Below are positions 33,307 to 43,825 of a stretch of 64,000 nucleotides of DNA, in pieces; the first letter of the stretch is position 1, and each line of letters begins with the position of its first letter. Where the stretch lies: positions 513,467 to 577,466 of the forward strand of contig NC_030996.1 of NCBI RefSeq assembly GCF_000149955.1, written 5' to 3'. The position numbers were made by a program, and so were the translations under genes. This DNA is from Fusarium oxysporum f. sp. lycopersici 4287 (lineage: Eukaryota > Ascomycota > Sordariomycetes > Hypocreales > Nectriaceae). A model generated the notes under the pieces. It did not search any database. It was not told the DNA's origin and saw only the letters and a list, made by a program, of their open reading frames with translations.

Positions 33307-34449
33307 GTGCTTTGGAGCTCGGTGGCAGGAGTATGATACTAAAATTAGGTGGCTACTTTACTTCTATGCTTTATACTTATACGGTGTTCTTAACTAGTTC
33401 ATTTGATGTTAGCTGTGCAGCCCAGCTGTTGTAACGTTCATGTCAGAAATGAAAGCTACGACTCCGTGAAGCTGTCAGCAACAATGACGCAGTCATTTTC
33501 AACAAATAGGACGTTTCCCGCTATGGCTAGTATGTTTCAGTGCTAGATGTCTTAGGGCTGTCTTGTACAGAAGCTGTCATCAGCGTGAACATGTCGTCTG
33601 TCATCCTGATGACACCCATCACGAGCCACTAACTGAACCTCAGTCTTTGGTGGCGTCCTCTCGTCTGTGCCACATTTATGAATGACAGTCAGCTGCATAA
33701 TTTACGCACCGTCCGAGCGTACTTCATCCCGACCCTGCTTAAGCCATCTGCATGTCTCTGCAGGAACGAAATGCTTTCCCGTACGTGCCGAACCTGGCTT
33801 GCATTCGGGTGAGCCACAGGGTCGCAGCATACAGTGACACGCAATATATCTATTTCTGTCGTCTGATAGTGTCATGTGCAATGTTTCTGCAGCCATTACC
33901 CGTGAAGCCTCAAAACTCTAATTGTGAGCGTTGTGAACCTGGTTCCCGGGTTCATTAAACTCTATGGCCACTAGTGTCACTGAACAGACAAATGTCTTGG
34001 AAACCCGTGTTCTTGGTATGTCGGGATATCCCAGCGCAATGGGTTAAACGTCGTCGTAAAACAATTTTGACTTCTCTTGGTTCGTGTTGCGTGTTCATGA
34101 GGCTGTACAGATTACGGTATGGCCCGATCACGAAGGTTAACATGGATCTGAAGATAAACTTTGTCGGCATTTGAATACGGTTCTACTGTCTCTAGTGACA
34201 TGGTCAGGATGATGAACGTCAGCTCGGCAATTGGTTCATCGCCATTGTGAGACGTGCAGTCACATATGAAGTTATCCAAAAAGAAAAATGATGCAAGAAA
34301 TTTGTATTAGATAGTAGCGTGACGTCTGTGTCAATATATCCAACTGCAATTGGTATCAAAGTATATACATAATGAATCAGGATACTTGTACTATCCTCGC
34401 TAGTATTATAAATGCAAAGAAATCATTTTATCGCAATGTAGGCATTAGA
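33307..34449. other. Intergenic, no gene seen
   Basis: Convergent space between the O-methyltransferase and galactose oxidase 3' ends. Short ORFs only. Confidence 0.4.
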
Positions 34450-36489
34450 TCAGATAGTGACCTTAATGGTGCTGGCAACGCTGGGAACACCAGCGTTGTT
34501 GAGGACGAAGAGCATCCAGTAGCCAGGGAGGGCAATACCAGAATCATTAGGGATCTTGAAAGAGTACTTGTTGGTACCAGCACCTGTCAAGGCCAAAGGA
34601 ATGCGGCGCTGATCAGTGTTGACAACATGTGTCGCAGTTCCGTATCGGATGAGCGAGGCGCTCTTAATGGCGCTGTTGGCAGTGACGGTGATGGTGCTGC
34701 CGACCTTGGCAGTAGTTGCCGAAACAGCAGTGATCTTGGGGCGGGTAGCAAGGTTGCCGTTGCCATCGAGAAGATACTGAGGGGTGAATATCTGAGCGTC
34801 AAAGTGGTTGGTCTTGCAGCCACCGCAAAGGCCACCGCCACCGTTGAAGACAGTAGCATCTGGCAGCAGCAGAGACATACTGTGATACGTGCGGGGAATA
34901 GTGTTGGTTTGTTGCTTAGTGAATGTGTTGGAGGAGGAAATGAACATCTCGGGCTCGAGCTGAGCGTTGGTGTCGGTGAAGGGGTCGGAGTAGGATTGAC
35001 CGCCAGTGATGAAGACGTTTCCGTCAGGGAGGATGACAGAGGTAGCGAAGACACGAGCGTGAATGCCAGCACCGTTGTTTCCAACGAGGGCGGTCTGGGC
35101 GATAGCACCGGGCTCGTCAATGGTGAGAACGTGAGCGTTGGCTGTGGCAGGAGCCTGCTGGTAGCTGGTAGCACCGCCAAAGGTGAGAATCTTGCCATTG
35201 AGGGCATCAAACATGGCAACATTGCCGTTCATGGAGTCAGGGTCAATTCTACCGTTCTTTCGTCGAGTACCAGCAGCCTTGGTGTCACCCTGAGTTCCCC
35301 TAGTGGTGTAGTACCAGTTCATGGCTGTGCTGGGTCCAGCCTGGAAAACACTGTTCTTCTTCCAGCCAAAGAGCCAGGCGTGGTTGTCAGCCTTGTAGAC
35401 ACCCTCCTTGTCCTTGGTGAGCATAGGGCCGACGAGACACTTGGGAAGGGAGGTCCAGGTTTTGGCCTTGGGGTCGTAGATTTCACCGTTCTTGCCGCCA
35501 CGGGGGCCGCTCCATGAACCACCGATGGTAAAAACGCGGCCGTCAGAGCAAGTAGCAGATGATTGGTAACCACGAGCAATCTGCATGTCAGGGCCAGGAA
35601 CCCAGTTACCATCAGGCATGAGAATGGTAGTCTTCTTGGCATCGTTGCCACCAGTGACGACAATTTGTCCCTCGCCGTCCATGGAAATACCAGGGCAGAA
35701 CATGTCGTGATGATTGTTGGAAACATTGCGGTTGGAGATGACGTTGGTCTTGGGGTCCCAGATAGAAGTGAGAGTGAAGCCACCACGGGGAGTGGTGCCT
35801 TGGAAAGCATCATATCGGTAAGCAGACCAGATGACGACCTTTCCGGAGACAGGCTCAACGGCACCAGCGACGGGAATGACGGGGAAGTCAAGAGTAGGAC
35901 CCCACTTTCCAAGGCCCTTGGCAGGAGGGCTGTACTTGAGAGCGTTGTAGACAACAAAGTCGGCAATAGCAATCCAAGGATAGTCGGGGTTCACGTTAGA
36001 AAGGGCAACAAAGCGAAGATAGCGAGCAGGCTGAATCTCAAAGTTTGTGATCCAGGGGTACTTGTCTCCCCAGTAAGTTCCAAAGGCAACGGGCTTTCCC
36101 CAGTTGGTACCGTCAGAGCTGAGGTAGACTTCATGGCGACCAATCCAGTTACGGGTGTTGCCGTCTTGGCGAGGGGTAATTTGGAGACCGCTGACATACT
36201 GAGTCTGCTTCATGTCAATGGTGATGGTGTGAGGAGGCGGCGTGTTGGTTGTGCCATAGGGAGTCTGCCAGAAGGTGTTCTTGTCACCATCGATGGCTCT
36301 ACCACAGGGGTAATTTGAGGCCTGGCTGGAACACTTGACAGTCCATCCCTTGCGGTCAATGGGGTTTGAACCAACTGGGGGAGCAGCTGCGAATTTTCCA
36401 GGCTGTTGTCCCTGCTGCTCTGGTGGGATGGCAGTGGCTGCATTGAACAAGGCACCAAGGCACAAAGCCAAGTTGTAGAAAGACTTCAT
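34450..36489 (-). CDS. Galactose oxidase-type copper radical oxidase
   Basis: Intronless, 679 residues, close to the 680 of Fusarium GaoA. I choose ATG 36489, which opens the signal peptide MKSFYNLALCLGALFNAATA, followed by a propeptide. An N-terminal F5/8C-like domain (CGRAIDGDKNTFWQT, WIGRHEVYLSSDGTNWG), a Kelch propeller and a C-terminal Ig-like domain follow. The copper-site residues are all seen: Cys in HDMFCPGISMDG and Tyr in ARGYQSSAT (thioether pair), Trp in GGSWSG, Tyr-His in PRTYHSMS and His in ATHVVNTDQRR. The disulfide LCGGC is kept. By alignment from memory, the substrate arginine (R330 of mature GaoA) is Lys in VYKADNHAW, and Q326 is Glu. It should oxidise primary alcohols to aldehydes outside the cell, with O2 to H2O2. 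Confidence 0.92.
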   Translation of the reverse strand: MKSFYNLALCLGALFNAATAIPPEQQGQQPGKFAAAPPVGSNPIDRKGWTVKCSSQASNYPCGRAIDGDKNTFWQTPYGTTNTPPPHTITIDMKQTQYVSGLQITPRQDGNTRNWIGRHEVYLSSDGTNWGKPVAFGTYWGDKYPWITNFEIQPARYLRFVALSNVNPDYPWIAIADFVVYNALKYSPPAKGLGKWGPTLDFPVIPVAGAVEPVSGKVVIWSAYRYDAFQGTTPRGGFTLTSIWDPKTNVISNRNVSNNHHDMFCPGISMDGEGQIVVTGGNDAKKTTILMPDGNWVPGPDMQIARGYQSSATCSDGRVFTIGGSWSGPRGGKNGEIYDPKAKTWTSLPKCLVGPMLTKDKEGVYKADNHAWLFGWKKNSVFQAGPSTAMNWYYTTRGTQGDTKAAGTRRKNGRIDPDSMNGNVAMFDALNGKILTFGGATSYQQAPATANAHVLTIDEPGAIAQTALVGNNGAGIHARVFATSVILPDGNVFITGGQSYSDPFTDTNAQLEPEMFISSSNTFTKQQTNTIPRTYHSMSLLLPDATVFNGGGGLCGGCKTNHFDAQIFTPQYLLDGNGNLATRPKITAVSATTAKVGSTITVTANSAIKSASLIRYGTATHVVNTDQRRIPLALTGAGTNKYSFKIPNDSGIALPGYWMLFVLNNAGVPSVASTIKVTI

Positions 36490-36606
36490 CTTGGAAGAGA
36501 GATAAGCGACAGTCACAAGCCTAAACCAAGAGTGGCAAAAAGAGAGAAGAAACGAGAGGGAGTGAGTGAACGAGCGGGCTGGAGAGGGCTAGGAGACGGA
36601 CGATGC

Positions 36607-36614
36607 ATATTTAT
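36607..36614 (-). promoter_or_regulatory. TATA-like box of the galactose oxidase gene
   Basis: AT-rich ATAAATAT on the minus strand about 120 bp upstream of ATG 36489, in the only AT-rich patch of the proximal promoter. Confidence 0.35.
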
Positions 36615-38493
36615 TGATTTCGTTCTATTTACGACGCCCCTAAATAGGTGCATGCAATAGACCTGCACAATATGCAGCCCGATGCAGTGTGCACACCCAT
36701 TCTGTCAGTTCGGGCGTTACTAAACATGGACAGGACGGGTCAGAAAAAAACAGAGTTGGACTTTTTATGAAGGGACGGCCTGAACAAAGACGCACAGGCG
36801 GAAAAAGTCATCGGCTGCCGGGAACTGCAAGTTACATTGGCCCGTTCAGTTGAGGCGTCGACGCTTGGGCAATCAGAAGCAAACTCAACTGTTCGGCCGG
36901 GCCAGGCTGTACACCAAGTTTAGTTTCAAGAGGAACTGCCATCTCGAAAACTCACACCACGAGATTGGCCGTCGTTAGCCCCGAATACAGCAAAGACCTG
37001 CTGCAGGCTAATGTGCGTATGTACAGAAAGACCCCTGTAAGCTGAAACGGCGAGACCAATCAGTGGATGTCAGTAAGATGCAGCCACAAAAGCCAAGCGC
37101 AAGTACATCGTCATTTATTGTGTTGGGGTAGGTACTTGAAGGTCAGTGTGTTGGGCTGCCCGGGCCGGGTCTACCTTGGTCTGGGTCTGGCCCTGACTGC
37201 GGCTGCGGCTGCGACTGTGACTGATGCCCAGAGGGGTTTGAATACACGTGTGCATGCGTGCAAAGAGATGACGTGAGACAAGAGAGAAAGCTCACGTGCA
37301 GGATAAAAACTCAAAGATCCTGACTGATTGAGTGATTTAAACCGACCTGCTTATACATTTTCCCCTGTCTCCAAGTTCACCGCTGCAGTGAGGGGCCTGA
37401 GGGGGAACCTTTGGTGCTTATTGTTGCAACCAACATGAGGCTGCAATATTATGAAATCACTGAAGCGACGTGCAGATCGAATGCAAGTCGGTTCGTATAG
37501 ACCCTGCTCGTGGCGCAAAGAATGCTTATTTTGGGTAACGAGACTGGCCAAGCAAACACTTGCACGTTCTCGCCCAAGAGAATACTGTCTCCATGGCGTA
37601 CCCCACTGCAAGGTACCCCTGGCCCTGGTGATCGGCCTAACGAGTGGCACTAAAAGACCGTTGATTCGCTAGCTCGAGGATCTCATCACGAGGAGAGCCT
37701 GAATGGTCAGCGGAATTTATCCTTCCCTCTTCTTGTCTCGCCCAAAAAAACTGAAAAGTTAGCCCGACGCGCCGGTTAAGGCGGGGAAGATTCGCCCAAG
37801 GATTCCGGGAGAATGGAGGACAATCATACAAGGGTCGACGTTACATCTGACGTCCTTCACTGAGAGTTTCCCTAGCAGAAATGAGAGAGGCAGCCGCCAC
37901 TCAATTTCCATTACCGCGCCGTCAACCAGAAATTCCGCACTACGGGCGATTTCACGACGCGATAAACAAGTGGCGCCTCTGATCACAGGGGCTCAATCTT
38001 GACCTCGCTCCCGATCGCCAGGTATGTTAGCTTCTTGATCCGCAAATTAGCACCAAGATTTGAGACAAACTCCACATGATTTACATCCAACGAGAAGACG
38101 GTATTTGCAAAATGTGGATTCTCCATTACCTAAGCGCGAGAAATCTGCGTTTCAAAAAGTTCCATATTTCGTTATCGCAACACGATGACGACAAGGTGAT
38201 TCCACTAAAATAGATTTCTTGTCCGACCTGAAACTCTGTGCAGAGTTTACATAAAAGTATCGCGGCAAGTGGGCGGTAAATGCACAGACAGTGCATAATT
38301 CATAATCTGAGTGCAAGGAAATTCTGCTATTGGTCAAATCGTAAAGGAATCCCCTATTAATGTGCAGCACAGCCTGGTCAAAAGATGAAGATCGACCATG
38401 ATGTTTTGATAGATCAGAGCTAATTCCCCAAGCCTAGAATCTCATCAATCCCCGGCTGCAACCTCGGTTCTCCTCAGATTGATGTCGGGATAT
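36615..38493. other. Intergenic, no gene seen
   Basis: About 1.9 kb upstream of galactose oxidase and downstream of the beta-glucosidase. A ctgcgg/ctgcga mini-repeat lies at about 37197-37220. No ORF is supportable. Confidence 0.45.
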
Positions 38494-41309
38494 CTACGAA
38501 TCGTATGATACTGGTCCCTTGACGTCGTGCTCACAGCCCAGGTCGTCAGTGAAGCAGACAGCATCCAACTTATCGCTTGCAGACCCCAGCCAAATCTTAA
38601 ACTCCCCATCAAGGACAAGCCAGTCCTGAGCCTTGACATCCCAGACGCTCAAGTCCTTCCTGGTCAAGGTCAATTGCACGGTCTCGCTCGAGCCAGGCTC
38701 TAAAACCTTGGTCTTCTCAAAGTCGCGCAGCTGGATGACGGGAGTCTCGTATCCGGCAACGCTCGGAAATTGGACGTAGGCCTGCACAGAAGCTTTGCCG
38801 GAGAATTTGGAACCTGCGTTAGTCACCACTACGGACAGAGTATAAGCTTCGTCCCAGAGAGCAGGGTTGCCGCCTGAAACACCGCCCGCCTTGGGGAGAG
38901 CCGTCTTCTGCGCGGTGGAGTAGCCGTCTGGGTAAGGGTATTTGGATGTCTCGGCTTTTGCGGCGGCGGACTTTGCGTCGGATTCGGAGAGCCAAGAGTA
39001 TAGGTAGCGCCAGACGGTTTTAAAGCTGCTGGGTTTAATCGCTTCTTTGTAGTCTGGAATGTCTTGCGAATAGTCCAGAACCTTTCCTTTTGCGGGTCGC
39101 TTGGGAGGATACTGGCTCAGCTGGGTGCCTCTCTTGATGGTCGCATTCGTGTACGTAAAGTTGGTATAGCTGAGTCCATGGCCGAACGCATAACGAGGTT
39201 GAATCTTTTCCTTGTTAAGCCAGCGGTAGTCGATAAACAGTCCTTCACTGTAGGTATCCTGCGGCGCATCGATGAAGCCCGAGTCAATGAGTTTGGTGAC
39301 ACTTTCGGGCATGTCGTCTTCCTTCTTGGTGATGGAATAGGGTAAGTGACCGCACGGCGACGCGTCGCCAAACAAGATGTTGGTGAGAGACTTTCCAGCC
39401 TCTTGTCCGGGGAGATGGGCAACTAAGACAGACTTGACTGATGGGAGATCAATCCATTGATCAACGAGGACGGGCCCGACAGTGTGAATGACAACGACGA
39501 CATTCTTGTACTTGGCTGCGGCAGCTTTGATAAGTGCATCGCCGTTGTGCCATACATTCAGCTTGTCCGCGTTCCGATCACCATTGTTACCCTCAACCGT
39601 GTACTGGTTCTCGCCTGAATCAGAGGTAACAAAGACAATTGCAACGTCGTCATCAGAAGGGCTCGGAACTGATGGGAACTTGTCTGTGTTGTAGAACGTG
39701 ACATCTCCGGCTGCCTTCTTGATGGCGCCGATGGGGTCGTCGAGATACATGTAGTCAACTGTACCCGAGCCCCAACCTTGACCCAGCGTGCCCTTGTTGC
39801 AGCTTCGATCGACACAGGCATTGGCGCCATCGGGGTTGGTTTGTGCGCCAGTGCCAAAGACCTTAAGTGAGCTCTTGGTGCTCAGTGGAAGAAGCCTTTC
39901 GTCGTTCTTGAGAAGAGTGATGGCGTCTTGGGCGATTTGTCGGGCGATCTCATCATGGTCGTCCTGAACTTGAACATATTGGTTGACAACTCCCGAGGGC
40001 GAGTTAGGCCATGCTGCTGGATACAGAGGACCGACTCTGTTGTATGTGTTGGTGTCAAAGTTGACAGATGGAAAGTCTTTGTCTTGTTCGAACTGATACC
40101 AGGTTGCCACGATACGAGTAGCCATATCGTTCAATCTCGACATGGGAACCGAGCCATTGAGTGCGGATCGGGTTAGCTCGTACATCCATAGAGAATTGCC
40201 AAAGAGAGGGATGATGGTATCACCAGGCATGCTCATGTCCATTCCTGCAATGGCGGATTGTACGCCAGTGATTTGAGAGAGCCAGTCTGTCATGACGAAG
40301 CCTTGGAAGCCAAGCTCTTCTTTCAACAAGGCGTTGATGAGATATGAGTGCTCACTGGATATAGTGCCGTTGACCTACACTTGTTAGTCATGGTGAGTGA
40401 GAAGCGTTAGATAGACCAACTCGGTTATAAGCTGTCATGGTCGCTCCAACTCCAACTTTCACTGCCTCCGCAAAAGGCCAGAGATACAGCTCATGCATAG
40501 TTCGGTCATCTGATATGATTAGCAACGCATTGTCAGGGACGAGGAATGATCTAACCAATGTTTGCCGAGTATGCAGGAGATACAACATCAGTAGTCTGTC
40601 GCCGATACATCTCCTGCTCATTTCCAATAAGATGCTTGACCGTAGCGATGACTCCCTGCTCTTGAACTCCCTTGATAGTCTCGCGTGCACCGATACCTTG
40701 CAGCGATGGGTCTGTTCCAAAGCCTTCCCAGTTGCGTCCGCCCTTTGGCTTTCGACCGATAGGACCAACAGACGGACCAAGCCAGACGTTGACGCCTTTA
40801 CCACGAGCTTCCTTTCCAATTGCTACACCACGTTCATACATCAGCTTCTTGTCGAAAGTTGCGCCGGCTGTGATTCCATCTGGGAATACGGTGACATTGT
40901 CGGCAAGTCGAACGCCATTGGCAGCGTCGTTGAGACAGAGTTGAGGGAAGCCAACGCGGTCAGCTGATCCAGTGTTACCGTTGCAAGGACTGTTATGTCA
41001 GTATAAGTAGTGAAGTGAGAGACAAGTGTCGTACCCTGCTTCCTGTTAGTGACGAGTCTATCTCACCCTAGATTTCTTTTTCTTACCCATAAAGAGACCT
41101 GTGCCAGCTGTAATATTGGTCTTCTCAGCCAACGTCATAGAATCAACCATCTTCTTAGCTCTGGCATAGCTATCGGCCCATGCTTCATCCCATCCTCCAT
41201 AAGGAGCTGGGTAGTATGGCGCAGCAACAAACCCATCCGCGACATTCTTCGCACTCGAACCCACGGCCACGAAATTGGCCAAAGTGAATGCAACCTTAGC
41301 GAGAGTCAT
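38494..41309 (-). CDS. Secreted GH3 beta-glucosidase
   Basis: 875 residues (2628 nt) in exons 41087-41309, 41035 alone, 40556-40989, 40421-40509 and 38494-40374. The start at 41309 opens a signal peptide ([20 protein letters not shown]). Family-typical blocks are [80 protein letters not shown], the nucleophile region GFVMTDW and the C-terminal fibronectin type III-like domain ([20 protein letters not shown]). It hydrolyses terminal beta-glucosides such as cellobiose outside the cell. Reaching PCNGNTG in frame requires a one-nucleotide exon (G at 41035) between two normal-sized introns; otherwise the gene has a frameshift at this spot. Confidence 0.9.
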
Positions 41310-41436
41310 TTTTCGTATCAATTGGGCCTCGACTAGAGAAGACAGAAACATCGAAAGGCCGTGCGGTCTTATACAAGTCAACTAGTAGCCAGTAACATAT
41401 GATCAACCTTATTCCACCGAATCTAGCATCCAATTC

Positions 41437-41508
41437 GTACACTGTCTCCGAATTATAGGGTCATGTGTGAATGTACACTATCTCCGAATTATGGGGTCAT
41501 GTGTGAAT
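41437..41508 (+). repeat. 36-bp tandem duplication in the beta-glucosidase promoter
   Basis: Two adjacent 36-bp copies (41437-41472 and 41473-41508) starting gtacact and ending gtgtgaat, differing at two positions. They lie 128-199 bp upstream of the GH3 start codon. Confidence 0.9.
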
Positions 41509-41876
41509 GTACCGTGAGGAGCGCATGGGATTCCGAACCAAACCTTGATTTTAGTTGTCGATTGCCCAATCAGGTTCGCGGAAATGTCGCTCTACGGAGT
41601 TGATACAGCAAAAAGGGTATATCATCCGAACGATGCAACAGGGGGAGATGAAGATCAGCTGAATTAATTCTCTGCCGAAACGGTGAAAGAAACGAAACAT
41701 GCTATTCTCTCAATAGAAATGCCGAATAAACATGTGATTCTATCAAGATAGGCTCGAGATGCGTGCTATCTATGCATCATAGTTGATATCGACCTCATAC
41801 TATCCTTCCCCGCTCGGCTATATAGCCGTCGCTATACACCCTCTTCATCGCCTCCAAGGGTCGACCACGAGGTCGT
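41509..41876. other. Intergenic, no gene seen
   Basis: Remainder of the space between the GH3 promoter and the 3' end of the MFS transporter. Confidence 0.4.
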
Positions 41877-43825
41877 TTACTCACCTCCTTCCTTCTTTGA
41901 CTTGATCTTCTTTCGCTCCATTCCGATACTTGCCAAAAAGGCGACGCCGCCAAGTGACGTCGATACAAGGAAGGCATTTGAGATACCATACCTAAACGCA
42001 TCTCTGACGTGGGCGAGAGAATCAGCCGACACGACATGTTCCAAATCAGTCCCTCCTGCCGCGATAACAGCTTGGATGTCAATGTCGGCTATTGTATTTA
42101 GCCTTTGGCGGAGAGAGTTCTGGAAGACGTTTTGGGAGATGGACAGACCCACAGAACCTCCCAGGGCTTGGGATAGGATGATCAGCACCGTTCCCAGGGG
42201 AATGTCACCTGCTACCAAGACGACTTGTACGGCAAAGATTGGGATCTGGATCGCTATGCCGAAGCCAGCTCCAGCTAGAACTTCGTAGCCAAACCATCTC
42301 GCCAGTGGGGTGTTTTGTGAGATCGTGTACAGCAGACCTGCACCAATTGTGAAGATGGCTGAGCCAGCCCACATAAATGGGACGTAGTATCCCAACCAAG
42401 TGATAATAGAGCCGGTAATAAGAGTAGCTATCGTGACGGTAACCCCGTGGGGAAGAATGTCAACACCAGATGATTGGGGGTCCACTCCCTTGACAGCCTG
42501 GAAATAAAACGGCAGATGGTAACTCTGCGTGGTCATAGCTCCTTGATACAGCGCAGAGAAAAGGCATCCAAGGAAGACGGATCTCTGTGAGATGATGCGA
42601 GGACGGATCAATGCACTATACGAGTCAGCGATGACGACGTCAGATAGGAAAGGCACTCACGCTTCTCCTTGTCGTATTTGTATGTACACGAAGAGCGTCA
42701 GAAGAAGACCAAAACCAACAAGACAGCCCCAGACCCGTGAATCGGACCAAGGATGTTTGGTGCCTCCCCATTGTAGAGCCAGGAAGAGGCATACTAGAGC
42801 TCCTGCAAGAATCACTGCGCTTTTGAGGCCGAGGCCAAGTATCTTTTCCTTGAGGGTATGGTCGCTGTCTGGAGCTTCACCGAGGGAGATAGGATAATAA
42901 AAACAGATTATGAGAGCCATTATGGCACCCATAGCTTCGCCATTGATTAACACTCGGGTGAATGTTTTTAAAGGGAAACTTACGCAAGTTGATCCAGAAA
43001 CAAAATCTCCAGGTAAGTTGCTTCGAATGAGTGAATACACCACCAAGCGAGGGGCCAATGACAGACGCTATGCCATACATACTGGAGATTATGGCCAGCA
43101 GTAATGGCCTTTTTCTCATCTCAACGATCTTGGAAATGATGATCATGGCACCGCAGAATACCCCCGCTGCGCCGAGCCCAGCTATGGCTCTACCGATGAT
43201 GAAGGCTGCTGAACTCGGTGCTGCAGCGCAAAGAATAGAACCCCCTTCAAAGATGATCGAAGAGATTAAGTATACCCATTTGAGATTGAAGAAGGTATAT
43301 ATCTTGCCGAAGGTAGGTTGGAAGGACATTTGGGTGAGGAGATAGGCTGATGCATACCAGGCTGTCGAAAGAATATCAGCAGAATAACTTCTTTGAACAG
43401 ACGGATCTACTTGCCAACGTCGCCCAGACTATCAAACTTGCTCGTAATCTTTGGGATAGCAGTAGCTTCAGCCAGTCAGTGGAATTTCAAAAATGGATAA
43501 AGGGATCTCTACCAATGATACTATTATCCAGAGCGATCATCAATACACCAACCATGAGTGAAAGTGACATCAGTACTAGGGGTAATCCATGGAGGTAGTT
43601 ATCCTCCTCCTGTGATGGTTCTCCGTCAACAGCCTCATCTTGACGGATACCTGCCTCAAGATTCGCCGGCGGGCGAGACTTCTCCCTGTCTTCAGTCCCT
43701 AAAGAAGCGTTTATCGGAGACTTGGTGTCCTCCTGTTGTCTATGTTATGGTCAGCAATCCTTGTGTTCTTGTTTGATGAGTTGTACTGACATGGGCTCCC
43801 CGGGATCCATTACGGTACCAGCCAT
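41877..43825 (-). CDS. MFS drug:H+ antiporter (DHA14 type)
   Basis: 566 residues in six exons (43787-43825, 43513-43732, 43415-43465, 42984-43361, 42661-42934, 41877-42615; 1701 nt). An acidic N-terminus precedes about 14 hydrophobic segments. LMVGVLMIALDNSIIATAIPKI (motif D1/TM1), WYASAYLLT, FGKIYTFFNLKWVYL (motif A region) and GRAIAGLGAAGVFCG (motif B) place it in the 14-TM drug efflux group with aflT- and Fum-type pumps. The third intron has a GC donor (GCAAGT at 43414); only this choice keeps the frame into WYASAY. It probably exports a toxic compound or metabolite. It lies tail to head with the GH3 gene. Confidence 0.87.

Noticed and set aside
34372..35517. 381-codon plus-strand ORF
   Set aside because: Lies fully antisense to galactose oxidase and has the low-complexity V/G/S composition of an antisense shadow of a codon-biased gene.
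40989..41087. Beta-glucosidase called as a frameshifted pseudogene
   Set aside because: A one-nucleotide exon with perfect AG/GT flanks restores the conserved sequence and the whole gene is otherwise intact; frameshift remains only as the fallback.
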